Position numbers and translations under genes: made by a program
Shown here: positions 44,023 to 51,346 of the stretch, one piece after another
How the letters are laid out: the number at the start of each line of letters is the position of its first letter
Numbering within the stretch: the first letter of the stretch is position 1
Source of the DNA: CAZGDV01 sp964524995
GTDB lineage: Bacteria > Chloroflexota > Dehalococcoidia > SZUA-161
Reading direction: 5' to 3'
DNA: 64,000 bases
NCBI GenBank assembly: GCA_964524995.1
Contig: CAZGDV010000001.1
Span: 1-64,000 of the forward strand
Notes under the pieces: generated by a model
The model's database searches: none
Told to the model about the DNA's origin: nothing
What the model saw: only the letters and a program-made list of their open reading frames with translations

Positions 44023-44869
44023 CCGGGCTCTCCTCGTGGAAGAAGGCAATGCCTAGTACGCCGGGCCCGGCCTGAACGCCCATGGTCGGTGCGAAATCCG
44101 TGACATAGATCTCTACGCACTCGAACCCAGATTGAATCCTCTCTTTCAGGGCTTCCGCTTCATCGCGCACATTGGCATGCATGACATTCACGTGGACCGG
44201 CTTGCCCTGAGTCCGCTCCCTCATGACCTCGACCAATCGGTCCACCGCTTTCGGCTTCGTTCTCGACTTTTCGAACAGGCCTATTCCGTCCTTGGAGAAC
44301 GTCAGTATGGGCTTGATCTTGAGTACAGAGCTACCCCACGCCGCTATCCTGGGGATTCTGCCCGCCCTCGCCAGGTACTGGAGAGTGTCGAGCACGGCCA
44401 ACATGTTCACACGGGGTATCATGCCCTCGGCTACCTCTGCTACCTCTGCCAGGCTCTTACCACCCGCCGCCGCCCTGGCAGCCTCGAGCGCCACGAACCC
44501 CTGCGCCCCACCGGCAGTCCGGGAGTCAACCACGCTGACAGAGAGTCCCGGCAACGACTCGGCTGCCAACCCCTTCGCCTGAACAGCGGAGTTATACATC
44601 ATGCTTATCTCAGAGCAGATGGTAACACAGAGCACGTCAGTTGCCACCGCGCTGATTTCCTCGAATGCCTGTAGGAAGTCCGCGGGAGACGGCGATGTCG
44701 TAGTCGGCAAAGAGGGGCTGCTCGCAACGAACTCGTAGACCTCGCGAGACGTTATATCAATGCCGTCGCGATAGGTCTTGCCATTCATAACGATGCTTAT
44801 CGGCACGATCCCGATGTCGTATTCGTCGATCAACTCCTTGGGAAGACAGGCCACGCTATCGGTGACCAC
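44012..44869 (-). CDS. DegV family fatty-acid-binding protein, copy 1
   Basis: DegV/FakB proteins bind a single fatty acid and, with the kinase FakA, present it as acyl phosphate to PlsY/PlsX. The N-terminal VTDSVACLPKELI, the TSPSPADFLQAFEE loop and the central LDTLQYLARAGRIP are characteristic, as is the C-terminal GPGVLGIAFF. The start is a GTG at 44869 with a weak ribosome site; the gene may begin a few codons earlier with an unusual codon. It overlaps the PlsY-like gene, fitting a lipid role. No FakA-type kinase is in the window. Confidence 0.88.
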   Translation of the reverse strand: MVTDSVACLPKELIDEYDIGIVPISIVMNGKTYRDGIDITSREVYEFVASSPSLPTTTSPSPADFLQAFEEISAVATDVLCVTICSEISMMYNSAVQAKGLAAESLPGLSVSVVDSRTAGGAQGFVALEAARAAAGGKSLAEVAEVAEGMIPRVNMLAVLDTLQYLARAGRIPRIAAWGSSVLKIKPILTFSKDGIGLFEKSRTKPKAVDRLVEVMRERTQGKPVHVNVMHANVRDEAEALKERIQSGFECVEIYVTDFAPTMGVQAGPGVLGIAFFHEESPDVG

Positions 44870-44917
44870 AGCAACAAGAGCGATGCTAGGCCCCTTTCCC
44901 CTGCATCCAGAGCTTCT

Positions 44918-45781
44918 CTACTTTGCCGGTTCGACCGTATAGAACGTGATTCCGAGCGACCCGGGCCCGGTATGTGCGCCGATCACCGGAGTGAAGTCGG
45001 TGATGTAGAACTCCCTGCAGTCGAACCTCGATATGATCTCGTCCTTCAGCCTCGCTGCCTCCTCCGCTGCGTTGGCATGCATCAAGTTCACGCACAGCGG
45101 CCGGCTATCGGCCCTGGCCCTCAGTATCTCCAGCAGCCGTTGGAGCGCCTTCTTCCGAGTGCGGCACCGCTCGATCAACCGAACATCGTCGGTCGCATCG
45201 AGAATCGGCTTTATCTTGAACAGCGAACCTGCCCACGCGGCCGCCTTCGGAATCCGTCCCCCCTTCGCCAGGTAGTACAGCGTATCCAGCATGGCAATCG
45301 CGTTGACCCTGCTCATCATGTCGTCCGCCGCCCGCCGCACTTCCGCCAAACTCGCTCCCTCTGCGGCAACCCGCCCGGCAGCCTGCGCTATGAACCCCTG
45401 AACCAGAGCGGGGCCACGCGACGGGTAGACGTCTATCTCTATATCCGGGGCACGGTCTGCAGCCATCTCCTTCGCCTTCACGGCGGAATCGTAGGCCATC
45501 CCCAGGTGCGGTGGAAGGGTGATACAGAAAACGCCATCGTACTCTTTCCCCAGCTCCACGAACGCATCGAGATACTCTCCGGGCGAAGGGGAGGAACTGG
45601 TGGGAAGTTTCTTGGCACCCTTGAGGAGCTCATAGAACTGGCTGGCCGTTATGTCAACACCATCTCTGTAGGCCCGATCCTCGAATACCAGAAGCAGCGG
45701 CAGTACATGCACCTTGTACTGCTCGACCACTTCCCTGGGCACGCAGGCACTGCTGTCGGTGGTAACCGCGACTCTGCCCAT
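44918..45781 (-). CDS. DegV family fatty-acid-binding protein, copy 2
   Basis: This 287-residue paralogue of the next gene has the same landmarks: VTTDSSACVPREVV, TSSSPSPGEYLDAF, MLDTLYYLAKGGRIP and GPGSLGITFY. The two differ throughout, so the duplication is old, and they may bind different acyl chains, as paralogous FakB proteins do. The ATG is at 45781; the stop is 48 bases before the next degV gene. It is divergent from the PorA-like gene. Confidence 0.88.
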   Translation of the reverse strand: MGRVAVTTDSSACVPREVVEQYKVHVLPLLLVFEDRAYRDGVDITASQFYELLKGAKKLPTSSSPSPGEYLDAFVELGKEYDGVFCITLPPHLGMAYDSAVKAKEMAADRAPDIEIDVYPSRGPALVQGFIAQAAGRVAAEGASLAEVRRAADDMMSRVNAIAMLDTLYYLAKGGRIPKAAAWAGSLFKIKPILDATDDVRLIERCRTRKKALQRLLEILRARADSRPLCVNLMHANAAEEAARLKDEIISRFDCREFYITDFTPVIGAHTGPGSLGITFYTVEPAK

Positions 45782-45963
45782 ATGTCTGATGGCTATACCA
45801 CTCCACAGACGTGCGGAGATCGGGGCAATTCTACCAGCAAACTACTAGCAGTGCAACTATCCGCAGCGCAGTATGATAAACACCCCAAAAAGTACCACCC
45901 GAAAAGACCCAAACGGGTGATATACAGAAAGGCACGACCACTACATAATACGCCCGTGCGATA

Positions 45964-45978
45964 CCCGCAAGTTGCGGG
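45964..45978. promoter_or_regulatory. Perfect 15-base palindrome upstream of the PorA-like gene
   Basis: CCCGCAA and TTGCGGG are perfect inverted arms around a single G. It lies 70 bases before the PorA-like start, within the 267-base divergent region. It could be an operator; no confident promoter was found next to it. Confidence 0.35.
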
Positions 45979-46048
45979 GGTGCGGTCGGACGGTGGAGTC
46001 TGGAGAGACAATCGATCCGACGCTATCGCAAGCAAGGAGGGGATGGCA

Positions 46049-46999
46049 ATGCAGAGTCTGATCGGATACAGGAAGGTCATCATAGCCCTTGCGGGCGCAA
46101 TCCTCGTGGTGTTCGGGGCTGTCTGGATGACCGCGCTGCTCCCGGCGATGTCTAAGGTCCCAACCGACCTGGATGAGACGGTCGTGCTGGAGGGCACCTA
46201 CCAGGTGGCTGACTCCCAGACCGGCCAGCTCAGCAGCATCCCGGTAACCGTGACGAGAGTCTCCGAAGGCGCCGGCACGGAGGCAGGCGACATCCTGCTG
46301 GTTCAGGAGACGATCACAGCCGCTAACTCAGAAACGGGCGAGGATCTCACGGCGATGTTCGGCTCCACCAACATGCTGGCGATTAACAGGAGCACGCTTG
46401 CAATGATGCCCGAAGCGGAGGGCGCTGACATGGCCCGGCAGGGGCAATGGTCTCCGCCAATAGGCGTCAGCGAAGGCTCCTCATTCGAGATCTGGAATCC
46501 CGCCGCCGAGCAGGCCCTTTTGGCCCAGTGGACCGGGACAGACACCATCGGCGGAGTAGACGTGGCCGTCTTCCAGATCAGTGCTGAGAATCTGGCGCTC
46601 GGCCCCGAAGAGGTATCGCTCCCGACAGGCGGAACGATGACACTCGACAAGTACGTGAGCACCGAAATCACCCTGTGGATCGAACCCGCGACAGGCGTCG
46701 TAGTCAACTCACAGAGTGACCTCACAGTGGCCTTCGAAGTACCTGGCATTGGCACAATGCCAAGCTTCATCTCCGATGTCAGCTACACGGACGCCACGAT
46801 ATCCTACTATGCCGACAAGGCCAGTGGCGCTGCAACCCAGCTGTTCCTATTCGGCACCGTTCTCCCGTGGGGATTCATTGGGATCGGTGCCATCCTGATT
46901 CTGGTACCTGTCGACCTCATTCTGCTCCGCAGGTTCTTCGGCGAGGCTCCGGCCACAACCGACGTTCCTGCACCCAATCCCATATCCATGGACACGTAG
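46049..46999 (+). CDS. PorA-family (DUF3068-type) membrane-anchored protein
   Basis: The protein has an N-terminal membrane segment (KVIIALAGAILVVFGAVW), a long extracytoplasmic beta-rich domain and a C-terminal membrane segment (FIGIGAILILVPVDLILLRRF), the layout of DUF3068/PorA proteins best known from actinobacteria. I choose the ATG at 46049, eight bases after AAGGAGG; a nearer ATG at 46043 is too close to that site, and the open frame that extends far upstream runs antisense through degV. The product has 316 residues. Its role in this organism is unknown. A strong terminator follows it. Confidence 0.75.
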   Translation: MQSLIGYRKVIIALAGAILVVFGAVWMTALLPAMSKVPTDLDETVVLEGTYQVADSQTGQLSSIPVTVTRVSEGAGTEAGDILLVQETITAANSETGEDLTAMFGSTNMLAINRSTLAMMPEAEGADMARQGQWSPPIGVSEGSSFEIWNPAAEQALLAQWTGTDTIGGVDVAVFQISAENLALGPEEVSLPTGGTMTLDKYVSTEITLWIEPATGVVVNSQSDLTVAFEVPGIGTMPSFISDVSYTDATISYYADKASGAATQLFLFGTVLPWGFIGIGAILILVPVDLILLRRFFGEAPATTDVPAPNPISMDT

Positions 47000-47023
47000 A
47001 CATGTGCATTCGCACAGCTCACC

Positions 47024-47056
47024 AGAGCCCCCCGGCATCGGGGGGCTCTTTCTTAT
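47024..47056 (+). terminator. Strong intrinsic terminator after the PorA-like gene
   Basis: AGAGCCCCCC (47024-47033) and GGGGGGCTCT (47040-47049) form a perfect ten-base stem with a six-base loop, followed by TTTCTT. It lies 25 bases after the stop codon. Confidence 0.92.
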
Positions 47057-47140
47057 GCCGAAAGACCTACAGGTCTGTACGTCAGCCAGCGATCGACCTG
47101 CCGGTCATCTCCCTCCCTTTCCCAAGTGCTCGCTCACGAA

Positions 47141-47170
47141 TTGACTCTCGAAATCTGCCGTTGCTAGAAT
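47141..47170 (+). promoter_or_regulatory. Promoter for the glycyl radical enzyme gene
   Basis: TTGACT (47141-47146) and TAGAAT (47165-47170) are 18 bases apart, each a five of six match. GCTAGAAT recurs at 47235-47242, nearer the ATG at 47283. AAAGGAG precedes that ATG. Confidence 0.55.
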
Positions 47171-47282
47171 GGAACCATGCACGGGCGCTTCGGCGGCACG
47201 ATGGGACAAAAGTCACATACGCCATATTCTAAGCCGCTAGAATAGAAGCAACTTCGGGACGCGAACGGAAAGGAGCGCAACC

Positions 47283-49736
47283 ATGGCTACCGTTGACCAG
47301 AGGACCCGGAGAGCACAGCAGATAGCTGACAAGGTCAGATTCAGGACCATGATGGGCCAACGCACCGGCCGCGTCGAGGAGCAGGAGAAGCTCGGCAAGA
47401 TTTCGGATATCAGGCCCACCCTCAGGCTGGACGTGGAACGCGCAAGACACGTAACTCAGGCCTACAAGGACTACGAGGGCGAGCCTATATCCATCAGGCG
47501 CGCCAGGGCCATGGAGCGCCACCTCGACAATATGACCATATTCATCTCAGACTACGATCTAATCGCTGGCAGCTCCTCACGATCACCAGACCACGTTATC
47601 TCTTACCCCGAACTCTACTCCCGCTGGGTCGACAAGGCCATCGAGATGGGCTACAAGGATATGGTCGACGACAACGAGCGCGAGGAGCTCCACGAGATAA
47701 ACAAGTACTGGTTCCCCAGGTCTATCCAGGGCAAGGAAAGACAGTACCTCGCCGAGGCCGACAAGCCCTACTGGTCATACATGAACCAGGGCGTCTTCGT
47801 CTGGGTCCACGGCGCTCACTCCGGCCAGGTCCCCAACTACGAGAGGGTATTCCAGGTCGGACTAAAGGGCATCCTCCAGGAGACCAGGGACAAGCTAGCC
47901 GAGGTCACCCAGGACAGGGGCTTTATCAGGGACAACCCGCAGGAGTTCCTCAGGGCCAAGGCATTCCTCGAAGCTGTCATCATCTCTATCGAGGCAGCCC
48001 TTCGCTGGGCCCACAGGTTCTCCGACCTCGCTAAGGCCATGGCCGACGACGAGTCAGACCCCAAGAGGAAGAAGGAGTTGGAGCGCATCTCAGACGCCTG
48101 CGCCTGGGTCCCCGAAAACCCGCCCCGTTCCTTCTTCGAGGCCGTACAGGGCTGGTTCCTCATGTTCCTCCTCGTAAGGGTCCTCGATATCCAGACCAGC
48201 GGCATCGGCGACAGGCTCGACTACCTGTTCGGCCCCTTCTACAAGAAGGACAAGGAAGCAGGCAAGATCACCCCCGATGAGGCTCGGGAGATCATGGAGT
48301 TCACTTTCCTCAAGTTCACCGACCTCTCGGACTTCAACGCGCCCATCATGGGCAGCGGTGCCCATACTACACCTCGCTACACCACCATCGGCGGCCAAGA
48401 CAGGCTCGGCAGGGATATCACCAACGAGCTCACCTACATCATCATGGACGCCGTCAAGGGTTTGGGTCTCGTAGAGCCCATGATGGTTGTCAGGCTCCAC
48501 AAGAACACGCCCGACGAGTTCCTCTACAAGTTCACCGACATCCTCAGAGAGGACGCAGGCCACTATGGCATATTCAACGACGAGTTCATGGTACCCTGGC
48601 TCGTGAGCAAGGGTATGCCCGTCGAGGACGCCAGGAACTGGTGCGTCGAGGGCTGCATGCGCTGGGCCGTCGTCGGCAAGCCCATGGGCCACAGAGGCAT
48701 CGCAGGCGTAGGCTTCGCACTCCCTAAGTGCCTCGAACTCGCACTCACCGGCGGCAAGGACGACAAGTTCTTCGGCGGCAAGCAGGTAGGACCCGAAACC
48801 CAGGATCCCAAGACATTCAAATCCATCGACGAGGTCATTCAGGCCTACCTCAAGCAGGTCGAGTTCTTCGCCGAGAAGCTCGTCATCTTCTCCAACCTCA
48901 CAGACGCTGTTGAGGACGAGTGGCTGCCCCAGCCCTTCAACTCAGCACTCCTCGACGGCTGCATTGAGAACGCCAAGGACGTCAGGCATATCCACTACTG
49001 GCACAAGACCAACATGCAGCCCGTCGGTCAGACCACCGTCGTCAACGCACTCGTCGCCATGAAGAAGCTCATCTTCGAGGACAAGAAGGTCACCATCGAC
49101 CAGCTCCTGCAGGCGCTCAAGGACAACTGGGAGGGCCACGAGGAGTTGCGCCAGATGTTCCTCGACGCTCCCAAGTTCGGCAACGACGACGACTACGTTG
49201 ACCTCTTCGCCAGGGACGTACATATCAAGACCTGCCAGGCGTTCCACCAGTTCAAGACTATCTTCGGCTTCAACGTCCAGTCAGACGGCTCCGGCAGCGC
49301 CTCATACTTCTCCTTCTCCGGCCTCACAGGAGCCACACCTGACGGCAGAAAGGACAGGGAGGTCTTCTCCGACGGCACCGTCTCCCCTGCTCCGGGCACG
49401 GATGTCAAGGGGCCAACGGCGGTCCTCAAGTCTGTAGCCAAGATCGACCCGCTTCTGACCTTCAACCACCTGTTCAACCAGAGGTGGATGCCCGAGTTCC
49501 TCGAGGGTGACAACAGGTCCAAGTTCGTCGCGTACCTCCGAACCTTCACCGACCTGGGCATACACCACATCCAGGGCAACGTGATCGACGACGCGGTACT
49601 CAGGGACGCGCAGGAGCATCCCGAGAACTACGAGCGCCTGGTGGTAAGAATCGCGGGCTTCAGCGCCTATTTCGTGGACATGCACAAAGAGGTCCAGGAC
49701 CAGGTTATCGCCAGAACCAAGCAAAGACTCGGCTAG
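47283..49736 (+). CDS. Glycyl radical enzyme of the pyruvate formate-lyase superfamily, subclass unknown
   Basis: The 817-residue protein has the glycyl radical loop RIAGFSAYF with Gly792, 25 residues from the end, and an active-site region NWCVEGCMRW with C454, E456 and C458. C454-Val-E456 matches the Cys-x-Glu of dehydratase- and lyase-type enzymes (usually preceded by Gly, here Trp); C458 is an extra cysteine. Such enzymes need a radical SAM activase, and none is in this window: the radical SAM protein at 59756 lacks activase features. Arg is often AGG and Leu/Ile CTC/ATC, a bias that looks stronger than in neighbouring genes and may reflect high expression. The gene has its own promoter and terminator. 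Substrate unassigned. Confidence 0.9.
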   Translation: MATVDQRTRRAQQIADKVRFRTMMGQRTGRVEEQEKLGKISDIRPTLRLDVERARHVTQAYKDYEGEPISIRRARAMERHLDNMTIFISDYDLIAGSSSRSPDHVISYPELYSRWVDKAIEMGYKDMVDDNEREELHEINKYWFPRSIQGKERQYLAEADKPYWSYMNQGVFVWVHGAHSGQVPNYERVFQVGLKGILQETRDKLAEVTQDRGFIRDNPQEFLRAKAFLEAVIISIEAALRWAHRFSDLAKAMADDESDPKRKKELERISDACAWVPENPPRSFFEAVQGWFLMFLLVRVLDIQTSGIGDRLDYLFGPFYKKDKEAGKITPDEAREIMEFTFLKFTDLSDFNAPIMGSGAHTTPRYTTIGGQDRLGRDITNELTYIIMDAVKGLGLVEPMMVVRLHKNTPDEFLYKFTDILREDAGHYGIFNDEFMVPWLVSKGMPVEDARNWCVEGCMRWAVVGKPMGHRGIAGVGFALPKCLELALTGGKDDKFFGGKQVGPETQDPKTFKSIDEVIQAYLKQVEFFAEKLVIFSNLTDAVEDEWLPQPFNSALLDGCIENAKDVRHIHYWHKTNMQPVGQTTVVNALVAMKKLIFEDKKVTIDQLLQALKDNWEGHEELRQMFLDAPKFGNDDDYVDLFARDVHIKTCQAFHQFKTIFGFNVQSDGSGSASYFSFSGLTGATPDGRKDREVFSDGTVSPAPGTDVKGPTAVLKSVAKIDPLLTFNHLFNQRWMPEFLEGDNRSKFVAYLRTFTDLGIHHIQGNVIDDAVLRDAQEHPENYERLVVRIAGFSAYFVDMHKEVQDQVIARTKQRLG

Positions 49737-49774
49737 CAACTGGCGAACACCGCAGCCATTCTGAGCAGACGCGC

Positions 49775-49816
49775 AAGGGCGGCAACTCTCCCACGAGGAC
49801 TGTCGCCCTTTTCCTA
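49775..49816 (+). terminator. Intrinsic terminator after the glycyl radical enzyme gene
   Basis: AAGGGCGGCA (49775-49784) pairs with TGTCGCCCTT (49801-49810), including one G-T pair, followed by TTCCTATT. It lies 38 bases after the stop codon. Confidence 0.8.
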
Positions 49817-50277
49817 TTATCAGCTTGTCAGGTTAGCTCGAAGGCCCTTGCGCGTCTGCCATCTCCTCTTTCCGGAGTGAGCACAGAGGCTTGACAGGCC
49901 TCGATTTCTGTGTTAAAAGTCACCTGCGAGACCGTAGGCCAAGACATACTTGGATGAGGTCTTTCCCCGCCGAGCCGCTGTTGAATGCGGGTGTGATATG
50001 CCCCAGACCCAAGTGTCGTGAAAGCTAACGGATGCCCCCCCATCCGCCCACGGAGCTTGAACGCCGCTGCTGGAGAATACCACAGCCACATTTCCTGTCT
50101 CATGGGAACCGACAGCCGCGCCTGAAACCGTGATTCTGTCGTCGCGGCAGGAAGGAGGTGCAAGCCAAAGCAACGGTTGCACCGAGGTTTGCTCCACCAA
50201 TGCAGCAACATCCGAACCACGCGTTACGTGCACACTCGTCAAACAGACAGGGAATGCAAATCGGGAGGGGGACTCAA
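49817..50277 (+). other. Long leader region of the first CFI-box gene
   Basis: No gene is credible in this stretch. TTGACA (49891-49896) and TAAAAG (49914-49919), 17 bases apart, form a fair promoter. If it drives the CFI-box gene at 50278, the leader is about 350 bases. The leader is GC-rich with several local inverted repeats, but I do not recognise a known riboswitch in it. AGGAAGGAGG at 50150-50159 looks like a ribosome site without a good following gene. Confidence 0.4.
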
Positions 50278-51243
50278 ATGAAGAAGCTGGTAACTATCTT
50301 GATCGTCGTTGCGCTGGCGGCCACGGGTCTGTTCATAGCCGCAGCGCCAGCCGCAGCTGACTCGCTTCTCGACTCAGTTGAAGTCGGAACCCCATCCAGC
50401 GAGTCCACTCACGGCATAGTAGAGCAGCCCACGGGTGACTGGGGGCCGATAGAGACCGCGACGCACGGCGGCTCCTACGGGGACATTGACAACGGCGGAG
50501 CTCCAGATTACACGTCTGGAGACAACGCGTGCCGCTGCATATGGGGGTATGACGAGGACCCCACTGGGAACATTGGACAGGATGCCACCTTCACGATGAG
50601 TACGGGCTCCGGCATGACCGCCACCCGCCTCGTGATCCGAGTCTTGGATGGAGGCAGCGACGACTCCTTCGACCTCAAGGTGAATGGTTCAACCGAGCTG
50701 TCATATACAGACCAGTATACTGCTGAGACTTGGGTAACCCATGACATCGACATCTCCTCCGGGGCCTATACGGGTACTCTCAACATAAGCCTGACAGCTA
50801 CTGCCGCAGCCGGTCCATACTTCAATGACTATGGACAGGTAGCTGTTGACTGGGCCGAGCTCTATGGCGAGGAGTCACCTCCACCGACACCGGAAGGCAA
50901 CGAGACCGGTGGTTGCTTCATCGCGAGTGCGGCCTATGGCTCATACTTCGAACCCCAGGTTGACACGCTCCGGTCATTCAGAGACGGGTTCCTGCAAACA
51001 GATGCGGCCGGAACCGGCATTGTGTCGGCTTATTATGCGCTCAGCCCACCGATAGCCGACTTCATTGACGCCAATCCAGTTCTCAAGGCACCGGTAAGGG
51101 CCGCTCTGGCACCGGCGGTTGCGCTGAGTGACACAGCCGTAGCCACCAGCACGTCTGCGAAGGCGGCAGTAGCCGGCGCAGCAGCCCTTGCTGCTCTCGC
51201 CGCGGCAGCGTGGCTCCGGAGGCGCATGGTTCAGAGCCGTTAA
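50278..51243 (+). CDS. Secreted CFI-box-CTERM surface protein, short paralogue
   Basis: The 321-residue product has a signal peptide (KKLVTILIVVALAATGLFIAA, cut near APAAA), a beta-rich extracellular domain of about 170 residues with a CRCIWGYDEDP segment, a short Pro linker, and a C-terminal module that opens GGCFIASAAYGSYFEP at Cys213. The tail has a hydrophobic segment and ends in RRRMVQSR, typical of CFI-box-CTERM proteins, thought to be processed or anchored at the surface. The ATG at 50278 follows GGGAGGGGG. The module is nearly identical in the next gene. The function of the N-terminal domain is unknown. Confidence 0.8.
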   Translation: MKKLVTILIVVALAATGLFIAAAPAAADSLLDSVEVGTPSSESTHGIVEQPTGDWGPIETATHGGSYGDIDNGGAPDYTSGDNACRCIWGYDEDPTGNIGQDATFTMSTGSGMTATRLVIRVLDGGSDDSFDLKVNGSTELSYTDQYTAETWVTHDIDISSGAYTGTLNISLTATAAAGPYFNDYGQVAVDWAELYGEESPPPTPEGNETGGCFIASAAYGSYFEPQVDTLRSFRDGFLQTDAAGTGIVSAYYALSPPIADFIDANPVLKAPVRAALAPAVALSDTAVATSTSAKAAVAGAAALAALAAAAWLRRRMVQSR

Positions 51244-51280
51244 CTGGCTCTCATTACTCAACGACTGAATGGCTGGTATC

Positions 51281-51317
51281 GGCTGGCGGCAGTGTTGTCG
51301 CGGCGCTACCGCCAGCC
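51281..51317 (+). other. Perfect stem-loop between the two CFI-box genes
   Basis: GGCTGGCGG (51281-51289) pairs with CCGCCAGCC (51309-51317), extended inside by AGTG/CGCT after one mismatch. It sits 38 bases after one stop and 30 before the next ATG, without a T-run, so it could stabilise an mRNA end or set the ratio of the two products. Confidence 0.55.
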
Positions 51318-51346
51318 CAAACCAAGCCTACGGAAGGGAGACCGCG

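Noticed and set aside
44972..46048. Long plus-strand frame joining antisense degV sequence to the PorA-like protein
   Set aside because: The upstream part is antisense to the clear degV gene; a strong ribosome site and signal-anchor start lie at 46049.
49817..50277. A known riboswitch in the long leader before the CFI-box gene
   Set aside because: I looked for cyclic-di-GMP and cobalamin riboswitch core motifs and found none; the structure is left undescribed.
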